Made by a program: the position numbers and the translations under genes
The notes under the pieces: model-generated
Database searches by the model: none
The model's input: the letters and a program-made list of their open reading frames with translations, nothing else
Told to the model about the DNA's origin: nothing
Assembly (NCBI RefSeq): GCF_000959525.1
Contig: NZ_CP009832.1
Span: 1-64,000 of the forward strand
DNA: 64,000 bases
From: Burkholderia multivorans ATCC BAA-247
GTDB lineage: Bacteria; Pseudomonadota; Gammaproteobacteria; Burkholderiales; Burkholderiaceae
Direction of reading: 5' to 3'
In this document: positions 47,892 to 57,900 of the stretch, one piece after another
How positions within the stretch are numbered: position 1 is the stretch's first letter
Layout: each line of letters opens with the position of its first letter

Positions 47892-50345
47892 TTACGCTGC
47901 CTTTGTCTGCTCACTTGCTTTTGTCTTCGTCGAGGCCGACCGTCCGGCGGCCGGCTTGCCGGCGGCCGACGCCGCCGCGGGCGCCGCTCCGTCGGGCCCC
48001 GCATTCGGCGCATCGCTCGCCATCTGCAGGAACAGGATCGACACCTGCGCACCTTCGACGGTCTCGCCGTGCATGCGATTGCGCAGATCGATCCGCGCGC
48101 CATGCTCGTCGACGATCTTCTTGACCGTGGCCAACCCGAGCCCCGTACCCTTCGCCTTCGTCGTCACGTAAGGCTCGAACGCGCGCGTCAGGATGCGCGC
48201 CGGGAAACCGGGCCCGTTGTCCGACACGGTAAGACGAACCGCGACGCGCGTTTTGCCCTCGGCGTCGGGGTCGCCATATTCTACTGTCTTGGTTTCGATC
48301 AACACACGCGGATGCTCGGACTCCGCGACCGAATCCTGCGCGTTCTGCAGCAGGTTGTGTATCACCTGACGCAGTTGCGTCGCATCGCCGCGAATCACCG
48401 GCAGCGACGGCGCGAGCTCGACGACGATCGGATTCTTGCCTTCGCCGACGCCGTACAGCCCCAACACTTCGCTCACCAGATCGTTCAGCTGCAGGTTCGC
48501 GAGCACGGCCGGCGGCGTGCGCGCGTATTCGCGGAAGTCGTCGACCATCCGCTTCATCGCGGCCACCTGGTTGACGATCATCGTCGCGCCGCGCTTGAGC
48601 ACGTCCGCGTCGTGCGGCGCGAGCTTGTCCGACAGCTTCATCTGCAGCCGTTCGGCCGACAGCTGGATCGGTGTCAGCGGGTTCTTGATCTCGTGCGCGA
48701 GCCGGCGCGCCACCTCGCCCCATGCGACCGAGCGCTGTGCGGAAATCACGTCGGAGATGTCGTCGAACACGACGACGTAGCCCGACGTCTGCGGATCGTC
48801 GGCCTGCCCTTCGACCGTCGACACGAGCCGCGTGCCGCGCACGAGCAGCGTCAGCGGATCGGTCTCGCCCGGCACTTCGACCGCGAACTGCTGCTGCCAG
48901 TGGCCCGTATCGCCGCTGCCGCTGTCGGACGCCGCCTCGCGATCCGCGAAGGCCTTGCGCACCATCGCGCCGAACCCGGCGACGACGCCGATCTGGTCGA
49001 GCGTCGTGCCGATCAGCGAATTGAACGGCTGCCGGAAAATCCGCTCGGCGCCGCGGTTCGCCGTCGTGAGCCGGAACTGGCGGTCGAGCACGAATACGCC
49101 GGCCGTCAGGTTCGCGAGAATGCTTTCGAGATAGGCCTTCGAATGCTCGAGCGCGATCCGGTTCTTCTCGACCGCAAGCCGCGCCTCGGACAGCTGGCGC
49201 GTCATCGCGTTGAACGACTGCGTAAGGAAGCCGAGCTCGTCGCGCGTCTTGATCTCGCGCTTCGGCGTGTAGTCGCCTTCGGCGACTTCCTTCGTGCCCT
49301 GCGCGAGCAGGAACAGCGGCCGCGCGAGTTGCTGGCCAAGCGCGAGCGCAAGCATCATCGCGATGAAGGTCGCGAGGAACAGCGCGAGCGTCAGCGTGCC
49401 GATGTACATCTTGCGCAGCCCCGTGCGGCCGAGCGATTTCTCCTGATATTCGCGATAGGCACGCTGGACGGCGTCCGCGTTGTGCGCGAGCGTCGGCGGC
49501 ACCGGCTGCGTGAGCTGCAGGAAGCGTTCGGCCGGCTGCAGCATCGACGTCGTCGCGTCCGGAATCGGCCGCACGACGCGCAGCCGCAGCGCGCCTTTCG
49601 CGCCGTGCGCGCGCGGATCGCCGTCGACTTCGCCCTCGATCGCCGCATACGCGCCGTGCTCGCGCGCCTGGCTCAGCATCAGCGGCGTCGGCAGATCGTC
49701 CGGAATCAGCGCCGCGAAATTGCCCGACGCCTGCGCGACGATATGCAGATCGGGCGACGCACCCGAGCCGCCGCGGCTCGGCTCGACGATCGTCGCGTCC
49801 TGCACGCCGAACTGGTCGCGCAGGCGCAGCAGCGTGAGCGTCGTGCCGTTCGTGTTCGCGTCGACGCTCGCGAGCTGATCGGACATCAGCCGCGCCTTCG
49901 TCTGCAGATCGGACAGCGACGCGTCGAGCATCCCGCGGCCGAGATTCAGGCCGGCCGTCAGCGCGGTTTCGACGTTCACGTCGAACCACGACTCGATGCT
50001 GCGCGACACGAACTGGTACGACACGATATAGATGATGCCGCCCGGCACGACACCGACGAGCGCGAAGAAGATCGCGAGCTTCGCGAGCAGCCGCGTGCCG
50101 AACTTGCCCTTCCTCAGGCGCACGACGATCATTCCGATCAGCCCGAGCACGACGAGCAGGAACACGAGCGCGACGATGATGTTCGCCGCGTACAGCCACG
50201 AGTAGTAGCGATCGAAGAATTCGGTGTTCGCGCTCGCCGCCGCGAGCAGCACGAGCAGCAGCAGCGCGGTGATCGCGACGGTCGACACGATCACGCGTAT
50301 GAGGAGGCTCTTTCCGCTCGTCGCGCGGCGCACTTTATTTAGCAC
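47892..50345 (-). CDS. NtrY-like membrane sensor histidine kinase
   Basis: 817 residues. Three or so N-terminal membrane helices (LIRVIVSTVAITALLLLVLLAA; ANIIVALVFLLVVLGLIGMIVV; LAIFFALVGVVPGGIIYIV), a large periplasmic region, another helix (TLALFLATFIAMMLALALGQ), HAMP, PAS (SILANLTAGVFVLDRQFRLT), HisKA LAHEIKNPLTPIQLSAERL and HATPase motifs NLLQNAQDSV, DNGPGFP, GTGLGLATVKKIV. Partner of the NtrX-like regulator. GTG 50345 start overlaps the DUF4390 gene by 11 bases. A C-terminal Ala-rich tail follows the kinase domain. Confidence 0.92.
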   Translation of the reverse strand: MLNKVRRATSGKSLLIRVIVSTVAITALLLLVLLAAASANTEFFDRYYSWLYAANIIVALVFLLVVLGLIGMIVVRLRKGKFGTRLLAKLAIFFALVGVVPGGIIYIVSYQFVSRSIESWFDVNVETALTAGLNLGRGMLDASLSDLQTKARLMSDQLASVDANTNGTTLTLLRLRDQFGVQDATIVEPSRGGSGASPDLHIVAQASGNFAALIPDDLPTPLMLSQAREHGAYAAIEGEVDGDPRAHGAKGALRLRVVRPIPDATTSMLQPAERFLQLTQPVPPTLAHNADAVQRAYREYQEKSLGRTGLRKMYIGTLTLALFLATFIAMMLALALGQQLARPLFLLAQGTKEVAEGDYTPKREIKTRDELGFLTQSFNAMTRQLSEARLAVEKNRIALEHSKAYLESILANLTAGVFVLDRQFRLTTANRGAERIFRQPFNSLIGTTLDQIGVVAGFGAMVRKAFADREAASDSGSGDTGHWQQQFAVEVPGETDPLTLLVRGTRLVSTVEGQADDPQTSGYVVVFDDISDVISAQRSVAWGEVARRLAHEIKNPLTPIQLSAERLQMKLSDKLAPHDADVLKRGATMIVNQVAAMKRMVDDFREYARTPPAVLANLQLNDLVSEVLGLYGVGEGKNPIVVELAPSLPVIRGDATQLRQVIHNLLQNAQDSVAESEHPRVLIETKTVEYGDPDAEGKTRVAVRLTVSDNGPGFPARILTRAFEPYVTTKAKGTGLGLATVKKIVDEHGARIDLRNRMHGETVEGAQVSILFLQMASDAPNAGPDGAAPAAASAAGKPAAGRSASTKTKASEQTKAA

Positions 50346-50925
50346 GTTCGGCCACCGTGAACGTAAAGCGCTTCCAGTCCGAGGCCAGTGTCCAGTCGCG
50401 GTTGTTCACCGCGTCGACCTGGAACGGCTTCGGCATCAGCGCCGTGTCGAGCTGCATCCGCACCGACGCCGTGTACGTCTCGCCGGCACGCACCTGGTTG
50501 CGGTCGATCACGTGCCACGACGTGATGTGCTTGACGACCGCGAGCGCATCCTTCAGCGTGCCGAAGCCGAGCTGCAGGCCGCCCGTCGACACGCGGTATT
50601 CGCGCGTGAGCGGCTGGAACGACAGGCGGATCGTCTGCGACACCGACACCGGCTGCTCGTCGAACCAGTACCAGCGCGCGCGGCTCAGTTCGAAGTCGGT
50701 CGTGAAATAAAGCGGGATGCCCTTGTTCACGGCATCCTCGAGGTTCGGGTTCAGTTCGAAATCGAAGCGGGCGTCGAGGCTCCAGCCGTTTCCGTCGGCC
50801 TGCAGCGAGGCGCGCTGCACGGCAATCGATTCGGCGTGCGCCGGCCGCACGATGGCCACGCACAGCGTCAACGCGACCAGCAGGACGGCCGCGAGCCGAA
50901 GTGGAAAAAGGTGTTTGATCGTCAC
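50335..50925 (-). CDS. DUF4390 exported protein
   Basis: 196 residues with a signal peptide (LAAVLLVALTLCVAIVRPAHA) and one DUF4390 domain (LDARFDFELNPNLEDAVNKGIPLYF is the signature). The function is unknown, but these genes regularly sit between rsmB and ntrY-like genes in betaproteobacteria, so a role near the sensor is possible. GTG start inside the rsmB stop (GTGA). Confidence 0.88.
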   Translation of the reverse strand: MTIKHLFPLRLAAVLLVALTLCVAIVRPAHAESIAVQRASLQADGNGWSLDARFDFELNPNLEDAVNKGIPLYFTTDFELSRARWYWFDEQPVSVSQTIRLSFQPLTREYRVSTGGLQLGFGTLKDALAVVKHITSWHVIDRNQVRAGETYTASVRMQLDTALMPKPFQVDAVNNRDWTLASDWKRFTFTVAERAK

Positions 50926-52325
50926 CGTTTCTGAAACCGCGCGTAGAAAAATCCGTCGTGATCGGTGGTCGGGTCGGGCACGCCGGCGGTGCCTTCGCTG
51001 CCCGCTCCGCCCGAAGCGGCACGCGGCAGCAGCTGGCCGGGCGCGTCCAATCGTACCGCATCTTCGCAGGCCGCTTCAAACCAGCGCGCCTGCTGCTCGC
51101 CTTCTTCGGGAAAGATCGAGCACGTGACGTACAGCAGTTCGCCGCCCTCCTTCAGGAGCGGCCACAGCGCTGACAAGATGCGTCGCTGTTCGGCGACGAG
51201 CGCCGGGATGTCGGCCTCGCGGCGCAGCCAGCGGATGTCCGGATGACGTCGCACGATCCCGGACGCCGAGCACGGGACGTCGGCCAGGATCCGGTCGAAC
51301 GGACGGCCGTCGTACCAGGTGTCGGGCGCGCCCGCGTCGCCGACGCGCACATCGGCCGCGAGCGACAGCCGCGCGAGGTTCTCGCCGATGCGCGTCGCGC
51401 GGCTCGCGTCGCTTTCGAGCGCAACGACTTCCGCGTCGGCGAGCTCGAGGATATGGCCGGTCTTGCCGCCCGGTGCTGCGCAGGCATCGAGCACGCGCAT
51501 GCCGTCGCGCGCGCCGAGCCATTCGGCCGCGAGCTGCGCGCCCGCATCCTGCACCGACACGACGCCGTCGGCGAAACCCGGAATGCGCTCGACCGGCAAC
51601 GCCGATGCGAGCCGCACCGCATGCCGGCCGATCGCGGCGGCCTCGATTCCGTTATCGCGCAGCGTGCCGAGATACGCGTCGACGCTCGCGCGACGTGCGT
51701 TCACGCGCAACGTCAGCGGACCTTGCCGGTCGCCGGCCGCGAGTATCGCCTGCCAAGCGTCGGGCCATGCGCGCTTCACGGCGTCGATCCACCATGCGCG
51801 GTAGTTCCATTGCGCGACCGGATCGGCATGCATCGCGGCGACGAGTGTGTCGCGCTCGCGCAGAAAGCGTCGCAGCACGGCGTTCACCATCCCCTTCGCA
51901 AACGCATACTCGCGCCGCGCGCCGATGGCGGTCACGGCCTGATCGACGACCGTGAACGGCGGATACGCCGCTTCGCCGTCCGCGTCGAGCAGCAGCGCGA
52001 GTGCGCCGGCGAGCACCGCATGTACGTGTGCGGGCGGCGCCTTGCCGACGAGGCGCGCGATCAGCCAGTCGACGCTGCCGAGACGACGCATCGTGCGATA
52101 CGCGACGTCCTGCGTCGCACCGCGCGCGAGCGCCTGCGCCCCCGATGCCATCTGCGCGAACACCGCGGAGAGCGCGGCCGGCAACGCGGTGCCGCGCCGC
52201 ACCGCGTCGACCGCCTGCGCGGCCGCGTCCAGCGCGAAGCCGAGCGAGTCGGGCGCGACACGCAATGCCGACAGGCGCGCGGCGCGGCCGGGAGAAGACG
52301 GGGAAGCGGAACGGGTTCGTGTCAT
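50922..52325 (-). CDS. rsmB: 16S rRNA m5C967 methyltransferase RsmB
   Basis: 467 residues. N-terminal NusB-like domain and a C-terminal methyltransferase: VLDACAAPGGKTGHILELA (motif I), ADVPCSASGIVRRHPDIRW (motif IV with Cys) and LLYVTCSIFPEEGE (motif VI with catalytic Cys). The ATG at 52325 follows an unconserved upstream in-frame extension. Member of the def-fmt-rsmB neighbourhood. Confidence 0.94.
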   Translation of the reverse strand: MTRTRSASPSSPGRAARLSALRVAPDSLGFALDAAAQAVDAVRRGTALPAALSAVFAQMASGAQALARGATQDVAYRTMRRLGSVDWLIARLVGKAPPAHVHAVLAGALALLLDADGEAAYPPFTVVDQAVTAIGARREYAFAKGMVNAVLRRFLRERDTLVAAMHADPVAQWNYRAWWIDAVKRAWPDAWQAILAAGDRQGPLTLRVNARRASVDAYLGTLRDNGIEAAAIGRHAVRLASALPVERIPGFADGVVSVQDAGAQLAAEWLGARDGMRVLDACAAPGGKTGHILELADAEVVALESDASRATRIGENLARLSLAADVRVGDAGAPDTWYDGRPFDRILADVPCSASGIVRRHPDIRWLRREADIPALVAEQRRILSALWPLLKEGGELLYVTCSIFPEEGEQQARWFEAACEDAVRLDAPGQLLPRAASGGAGSEGTAGVPDPTTDHDGFFYARFQKR

Positions 52326-52514
52326 CGGGGCGAAATCGGCAAGCGGGGCGGGAGCCGGGCGACGCCGACGCCGACGCCGCGCCGATCCCAAACCGCGCAT
52401 TGTAGCGTGCGACCGGATGCGGCCCGGACGACGCGCAAATGAATCACCCCGCAGCGCGACGCATGCGGGGTGATGGGGGAAGGACCGCGGAACAGGCGCC
52501 GCGAACGGGCGCCG

Positions 52515-53372
52515 TCAGTCGAAGCGGCCGGTGCGCGCCATTTCCATCAGCCGCGCGATGCGCTCCTCGGTGGCCGGGTGCGTGGAGAACAGATTCTGCA
52601 GACCGCCGCCGTGAAGCGGGTTCATGATCATCATCTGCGCGGTGGCCGGATGCGCCTCGGCCGCCTGGAACGGGATGCCCGCCGCATAGCGATGAATCTT
52701 GTCGAGCGCGCTCGCGAGCGCCTGCGGGTCGCCGGAGATCTGCGCGCCGCCACGGTCGGCCTCGAACTCGCGCGCACGCGAGATCGCCATCTGGATCAGC
52801 GCGCCCGCGATCGGCGCGAGCAACGCGACCGCGATGCCTGCGATCGGATTGACCGGCCGGCCGTTTTCATCGCGCCCGCCGAAGAACATCGCGAAGTTCG
52901 CGAGCGCCGAGATCGCACCGGCCATCGTCGCGGTGATCGTCGAGATCAGGATGTCGCGGTGCTTCACGTGCGCAAGCTCGTGCGCCATCACGCCGCGCAT
53001 CTCGCGCTCGGACAGCACGCGCAGGATGCCGGTGGTCGCCGCCACGGCCGCATGCTCGGGGTTGCGGCCCGTCGCAAACGCGTTCGGCGCATCCTCGTTG
53101 ATCAGATAGACACGCGGCATCGGCAGGTTCGCGCGCGTGGCCAGCTCGCGGACCATCCGGTAGAACTGCGGCGCCGTGTTCTCGTCGACCTCCTGCGCGT
53201 TGTACATGCGCAGCACCATCTTATCGGAGAACCAGTACGAGAAGAAATTCATGCCGAGCGCGAACAGCAGGGCGATCGTCATGCCGCGCGAGCCGCCGAT
53301 CATGCCGCCGATCACGATGAACAGGGCCGTGATCGCGGCCATCAGCATCGCCGTTTTGACCCAATTGAACAT
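52515..53372 (-). CDS. htpX: Heat-shock membrane protease HtpX
   Basis: 285 residues, M48 family with four hydrophobic segments. Active site HELAH in [14 protein letters not shown] and the third ligand Glu in [13 protein letters not shown]. Degrades damaged inner-membrane proteins. ATG 53372 follows AAGGAG; a GTG six bases upstream is unlikely to be used. The leader has a 7-bp hairpin (53398-53421). Confidence 0.95.
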   Translation of the reverse strand: MFNWVKTAMLMAAITALFIVIGGMIGGSRGMTIALLFALGMNFFSYWFSDKMVLRMYNAQEVDENTAPQFYRMVRELATRANLPMPRVYLINEDAPNAFATGRNPEHAAVAATTGILRVLSEREMRGVMAHELAHVKHRDILISTITATMAGAISALANFAMFFGGRDENGRPVNPIAGIAVALLAPIAGALIQMAISRAREFEADRGGAQISGDPQALASALDKIHRYAAGIPFQAAEAHPATAQMMIMNPLHGGGLQNLFSTHPATEERIARLMEMARTGRFD

Positions 53373-53397
53373 ACCCACTCCTTATCCGTCGGGGAAA

Positions 53398-53429
53398 CCC
53401 GCCGTCACGATGTGCGGCGGGAAATTGTA
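53398..53429 (-). promoter_or_regulatory. htpX leader: candidate -10 and hairpin
   Basis: Minus-strand TACAAT (53424-53429) followed by a leader hairpin CCCGCCG/CGGCGGG (53398-53421, ten-base loop) ending about 25 bases before the start codon. No sigma-32 -35 was seen. Confidence 0.35.
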
Positions 53430-53469
53430 AGCGATCTGTTAGATAAGGGCTCGCCGGAAAAATTCAATT

Positions 53470-54111
53470 TCAGCGCTGCGCCGTCGCGAGCCGCAGGCCC
53501 AGCCCGACGAACGCGCTGCCGACCGTGCGATCGAGCCATTTCTTGACGCCGGGCTTGCCGGAAAAGCGCTGCGTGACGCTGCCCGCGACCCACGCGACCA
53601 TGCCGCTCCAGATCGTGCTCATCGTGACGAACACGGCGCCGAGGGTCAGAAACGCGAGCGTCTTGTGCGGGCTGTCGGCCGCCACGAACTGCGGGAAGAA
53701 CGACACGAAAAACAGCACGACCTTCGGATTCAGCACGTTCGTCCAGAAGCCCTGCAGGAAAAGTTGGCGCAGCGGCTTCGCGGGCGACGCGGAGGCGGTG
53801 CCGGCGTCCGAGGTCGCGGCGGCGGGCTTCGCAAGCACCATGCGCACGCCGAGATACATCAGATAGGCGGCGCCCACCAGTTTGATCGCGGTGAACGCGG
53901 CCGCCGATGCCGCGAGCAGCGCGGTCAGCCCGAACGCGCATGCGAGCACGTGCACGCAGCAGCCGGCCGAAATGCCCAGCGCCGACATCAGGCCCGCGCG
54001 GCGGCCCTGCGCAACGCTGCGGCCGACGATGTACGCGGTATCGGGACCGGGCGTGACGTTCAGCAGGAACACCGCTGGCAGAAAGAATCCGAAATGGACG
54101 ATGCCGAACAT
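53470..54111 (-). CDS. LysE-family translocator
   Basis: 213 residues, about six transmembrane helices. VFLLNVTPGPDTAYIVGRSVAQGRRAG is the LysE/RhtB signature, and FLQGFWTNVLNPKVVLFFVSFFPQF the second family block. Exporters of this family move amino acids or related small molecules out; substrate unknown. It lies between fmt and htpX on the same strand. Confidence 0.9.
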   Translation of the reverse strand: MFGIVHFGFFLPAVFLLNVTPGPDTAYIVGRSVAQGRRAGLMSALGISAGCCVHVLACAFGLTALLAASAAAFTAIKLVGAAYLMYLGVRMVLAKPAAATSDAGTASASPAKPLRQLFLQGFWTNVLNPKVVLFFVSFFPQFVAADSPHKTLAFLTLGAVFVTMSTIWSGMVAWVAGSVTQRFSGKPGVKKWLDRTVGSAFVGLGLRLATAQR

Positions 54112-54232
54112 GAAAGCCTCGCAACTGGGAATGCCGGGAAATTCTACGCGCGCCGGACAGGCCGCGCGACTCGGCCGAACGGCCGATTGCGCGCGGTCCG
54201 CGCACCGTGTCGAATGGCGTCTCGCCGGCCGC

Positions 54233-55216
54233 TCAGCCCGCGTCGGGCAGCGCGAAGCGCTGGCCTGCGGCGAGCGGCGAGCCGGCGAGGAATTCGCGTG
54301 CCGGCAGCCGCTTGCCGCCCGGCTTCTGCAACTGCGTCACGCGCAGCGCGCCGGTGCCGCACGCCACGATGACGCCGTCCGGCGCCGCTTCGACGATCGT
54401 GCCGGGCGCCGCGTCGCCGCGCCCCGTGGCGGGCTCGGCCGCCCAGATCTTGATCGCGGCGCCGTCGAGCGTCGCGACGCCGCCGGGGAACGGATCGAAC
54501 GCACGCACCTGGCGCGCAAGCACGTCCGCGGGCTTGCGCCAGTCGAGCGCCGCTTCGTGCTTGCCGATCTTTTCCGCGTAGGTCGCGCCGTCGGCCGGCT
54601 GCGGCGTCGCCGCGAGCGTGCCGTCGCGTTCGAGCCGCGCGAGCGCGTCGACGATGAGCTGCGCGCCGTCGGCGGCGAGCCGGTCGTGCAGCGTCGCCGT
54701 CGTATCGTCGGGCGCAATCGCGATGCGCGATGCCTGGATCATCGCGCCGGTGTCGAGCCCGGCGTCCATCTGCATCAGCGTGACGCCCGTTTCGGCATCG
54801 CCGGCCTCGATCGCGCGGTGGATCGGCGCGGCGCCGCGCCAGCGCGGCAGCAGCGACGCATGGATGTTGATGCAGCCGTGGCGCGGAATGTCGAGCACTT
54901 CCTGCGGCAGCAGCAGCCCGTATGCGGCGACGACCATCACGTCGTGCGGCGTCGCGCGCAGCAGCTCGATCGCCTCGACGGCCTCGGCCGGATACTTGCC
55001 GGCGCGGCGCAGCGACGGCGGCTGCGCGACGGGCAGCCCGTGCTCGAGCGCGTAGCGCTTCACGGCGCTCGCCTGCAGCTTCATGCCGCGCCCGGCGGGC
55101 CGGTCGGGCTGCGTGAGCACGAGCGGCACCGCGAAACCGGCGTCGTGGATCGCGGCCAGCGCGGCCGCGGCGAATTCCGGCGTGCCGGCAAAAATCACGC
55201 GCAACGTATGGGTCAT
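54233..55216 (-). CDS. fmt: Methionyl-tRNA formyltransferase
   Basis: 327 residues. Formylates initiator Met-t[52 protein letters not shown] (catalytic Asn/His) and [17 protein letters not shown] are hallmarks; C-terminal OB-fold from about residue 205. It follows def by 34 bases on the same strand. Confidence 0.96.
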   Translation of the reverse strand: MTHTLRVIFAGTPEFAAAALAAIHDAGFAVPLVLTQPDRPAGRGMKLQASAVKRYALEHGLPVAQPPSLRRAGKYPAEAVEAIELLRATPHDVMVVAAYGLLLPQEVLDIPRHGCINIHASLLPRWRGAAPIHRAIEAGDAETGVTLMQMDAGLDTGAMIQASRIAIAPDDTTATLHDRLAADGAQLIVDALARLERDGTLAATPQPADGATYAEKIGKHEAALDWRKPADVLARQVRAFDPFPGGVATLDGAAIKIWAAEPATGRGDAAPGTIVEAAPDGVIVACGTGALRVTQLQKPGGKRLPAREFLAGSPLAAGQRFALPDAG

Positions 55217-55250
55217 GACAGCGTTCGGGGTCGGTCTCGGCGAACGCGCG

Positions 55251-55754
55251 TCACATCGCGCGTTCGAGTTTCTTCATCTTCGTCTTGATCCGGCTCTGCT
55301 TGAGCGGCGACAGGTATTCGACGAACACGCGGCCCATCAGGTGATCCATTTCGTGCTGGATGCATACCGCGAGCAGGCCTTCGCAGTCGAGCTCGAACGT
55401 CTCGCCCTGCTCGTTGAGCGCGCGCACGCGCACGCGGTCCGGGCGCTCGACTTCATCGTAGATGCCGGGCACCGACAGACAGCCTTCTTCGTAGACCTGC
55501 TTGCCGTCGCTCGACCAGATGATCTCGGGGTTGATGAAGGCGCGCAGCTCGTTCTTGTCTTCGGACACGTCGATCACGATCACGCGTTCGTGCACGTCGA
55601 CCTGCGTGGCCGCGAGGCCGATGCCCGGCGCCGCGTACATCGTCTCGGCCATGTCGGCAACGAGCTTGCGGATGCGGTCGTCGACCTTGTCGACGGGCTT
55701 CGCGACCTTGTGCAGCCGCTTGTCGGGGTAATGAAGAATGTTCAGCAAAGCCAT
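55251..55754 (-). CDS. def: Peptide deformylase
   Basis: 167 residues, type I enzyme. Metal-site motifs [22 protein letters not shown] and QHEMDHLMG are complete. Removes the formyl group from nascent proteins; paired with fmt. ATG 55754 gives [16 protein letters not shown]; an upstream in-frame start is less likely. Confidence 0.96.
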   Translation of the reverse strand: MALLNILHYPDKRLHKVAKPVDKVDDRIRKLVADMAETMYAAPGIGLAATQVDVHERVIVIDVSEDKNELRAFINPEIIWSSDGKQVYEEGCLSVPGIYDEVERPDRVRVRALNEQGETFELDCEGLLAVCIQHEMDHLMGRVFVEYLSPLKQSRIKTKMKKLERAM

Positions 55755-55985
55755 GGTCTTTCGGTATTCGGTGAAGCGGTGTGCCGCATCGGCCATCCGG
55801 CCGGCTGGCGCTGCCGCCGCGATGCAATGAAGATGAGGCGGATGCGCGGCGAATCAATGCCGCGGATCGCGCCTCCTGCATTCGGCCGCGCGCCTGCGCA
55901 CGCGGCCTCGACGAGTATTTCGGATGATGAAAATTTTATCATGGCGTCACGCCGCTCGCTGGCCGCTTCCGTCGAGGGAAATCTC

Positions 55986-57278
55986 ATGTCGCCGCAAGCG
56001 CTGACGCGTGCCGGGCTGCGCGCCTGGCTGCAGCTCGCGCACGCACCGTCGCTGCCGCCGGCCGTGCTGCGCGCACTGCTCGACGCATTCGGGTCGGCCG
56101 ACGCACTGCTGCGCGCGCCGGACGATGCGATCGCCGCGGCGAGCAGCCCGACCGCCGTGCGCGCCGTGCGCGCGAGCGAGCGCGCCGATCTCGACGCGCG
56201 CACCGATGCCGCACTCGCGTGGCTCGACGTGCGCGGCAACGCGATCGTCACGCTCGACGATCCGGCCTATCCGCCACGCCTGCGCGATCTGCACGATCCG
56301 CCGCCGCTGCTATATGTAAAGGGGCGGCTCGACCTGCTGCACGCGCGCGGCATCGCGGTGGTCGGCAGCCGGCATGCGACGCCGCAGGGGCTCGCGGACG
56401 CGACGCGCTTCGCGCGTGCGTTGTCGGATGCGGGGCTCACGGTCGTGTCGGGGCTCGCGCTCGGTATCGATGCAGCGGCGCACCAGGGGGCGCTCGACGG
56501 CCGGTCGAGCACGATCGCGGTAATCGCGACGGGCGCCGACCTGGTCTATCCGGCGCGCCACCATGCGCTCGCGCATGCGATCGCCGCGCACGGTGCGATC
56601 GTGTCCGAATGGCCGCTCGGCACGCCGGCCCGCGCGTCGCACTTTCCGCAGCGCAACCGGCTGATCGCGGCGCTCGCAATCGGCGCGCTCGTCGTCGAAG
56701 CCGCGCCGCGCTCCGGCTCGCTGATCACCGCGCGACTGGCGAACGAACTGGGCCGCGACGTATTTGCGATGCCGGGCTCGATTCACGCGCCGCTCGCGCA
56801 GGGCTGCCATGCGCTAATCCGCGACGGCGCGAAGCTCACCGCGACGCCGCTCGACATCCTCGAGGAATACGGGCTCGGCGAGCCAGCAGCGCGCGGCGCG
56901 CACACGTGCGCCGAACCGGCCGCCGGCGATGCGCGCGCGAACGTCGGCGTGGCGGACCTCCACGACGTGACCGCTGCCGCAGCGTCGCCACCCGCCACCG
57001 CGCCGCCGGACACCGCCGCGGCCGAAGCCGCCGCCGAAGCCGCCGCCGAACTGCCCGCGTGCCCGGCCGAGCAGGCCGTGCTGACGGCGCTCGGATATGG
57101 CCCTGTGACATACGAATGGCTCGCCGAGCGCTGCGGGCTGCCCGACGACGCACTGCACCGCGCGCTGCTCGCGCTCGAACTGGCCGGTCGCGTCGCGCCG
57201 CTGCCCGGCGGCCGCTACGGTCGGCTCGACGGGCCGCCCAACCCTGCTGCACGCGGCGTGCTACATTCCCCCGCATAG
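55986..57278 (+). CDS. dprA: DNA-processing protein DprA
   Basis: 430 residues. Rossmann-like core: GIAVVGSRHATPQG, VSGLALGIDAAAHQGAL, HFPQRNRLIAALA and SGSLITARLANELGRDVFAMPGS. Loads RecA onto incoming single-stranded DNA during transformation. The C-terminal DprA winged helix (LPACPAEQAVLTALGYGPVTYEWLAERCG) follows an Ala-rich linker. ATG 55986 is preceded by GAGGGA at good spacing; ATG 55941 is in frame but has a poorer site. Divergent from def. Confidence 0.92.
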   Translation: MSPQALTRAGLRAWLQLAHAPSLPPAVLRALLDAFGSADALLRAPDDAIAAASSPTAVRAVRASERADLDARTDAALAWLDVRGNAIVTLDDPAYPPRLRDLHDPPPLLYVKGRLDLLHARGIAVVGSRHATPQGLADATRFARALSDAGLTVVSGLALGIDAAAHQGALDGRSSTIAVIATGADLVYPARHHALAHAIAAHGAIVSEWPLGTPARASHFPQRNRLIAALAIGALVVEAAPRSGSLITARLANELGRDVFAMPGSIHAPLAQGCHALIRDGAKLTATPLDILEEYGLGEPAARGAHTCAEPAAGDARANVGVADLHDVTAAAASPPATAPPDTAAAEAAAEAAAELPACPAEQAVLTALGYGPVTYEWLAERCGLPDDALHRALLALELAGRVAPLPGGRYGRLDGPPNPAARGVLHSPA

Positions 57279-57315
57279 CGGCGGCCGTGCCGCTGACGAC
57301 ATTCGAAGGAAACTC

Positions 57316-57696
57316 ATGCCCGCGCTGAATCTCGACACCGACGCCGATCGGATCGCCGAGCGTCTCGCCGATCCCGCCACGCTGCTCGTCGCCTGCCTGT
57401 GCGCCGAATGGTGCGGCACCTGCCGCGACTACCGTACGCTGTTCGACCAGCTGGCCGACGCGCATCCGGACGCGTGCTTCGCCTGGATCGACATCGAAAC
57501 CCATGCCGACCGGCTCGACGACCTCGACGTCGAGAACTTCCCGACGATCCTGATCGAGGACGCCCATACGGCCCGCTTTTTCGGTACGGTGCTGCCGCAC
57601 GCGGCGATCGTCGAACGCATGCTGTCCGACCTGACCGCCGTGCCCGGCACGCCGCACGCACCGAAATTGCGCAACGTGCTGACGGTCGAGGCCTGA
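57316..57696 (+). CDS. Thioredoxin-like protein
   Basis: 126 residues, single thioredoxin-fold domain with the active site as CAEWCGTCRDYRTLF: WCGTC instead of WCGPC, the Thr suggesting an altered redox potential. FPTILIEDA carries the cis-Pro. No signal peptide, so cytoplasmic. Placed 37 bases after dprA with the same orientation. Confidence 0.85.
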   Translation: MPALNLDTDADRIAERLADPATLLVACLCAEWCGTCRDYRTLFDQLADAHPDACFAWIDIETHADRLDDLDVENFPTILIEDAHTARFFGTVLPHAAIVERMLSDLTAVPGTPHAPKLRNVLTVEA

Positions 57697-57900
57697 GCGC
57701 GCCCGGCCGCGCGCATTTTTTCACGAGTCGGCGTTCGCGCGTTTGGCCTCGCGCCGTACCGGGCGCTTGCCGCCGCTGCGCCCCCCCTCTATGATGGGCC
57801 GCTTTTTACACGTCCGGCCGCCGTCGCGGCGGCGTGTGCTATAAAGCCGTCGTAAAAGGGACCCACACCGGCGAACCCGGTCTACCAACACACATCTGTC
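57697..57900. other. Intergenic region before topB
   Basis: Contains an inverted repeat CACG-CCGCCG/CGGCGG-CGTG around 57809-57838 and TATAAA (57840-57845), a plausible -10 for topB 56 bases before the ATG. TTTACA at 57805-57810 is too far upstream for a normal spacer. No gene. Confidence 0.4.

Noticed and set aside
47256-50342. A 1028-codon plus-strand open frame opposite the NtrY/NtrX-like genes
   Set aside because: Same antisense artefact: no motifs, Arg/His/Leu-rich, and the opposite strand encodes clear kinase and receiver domains.
57805-57845. TTTACA and TATAAA flanking a hairpin before topB as one promoter
   Set aside because: The spacing is 29 bases, too long for a sigma-70 promoter; only the -10 is kept as a weak candidate.
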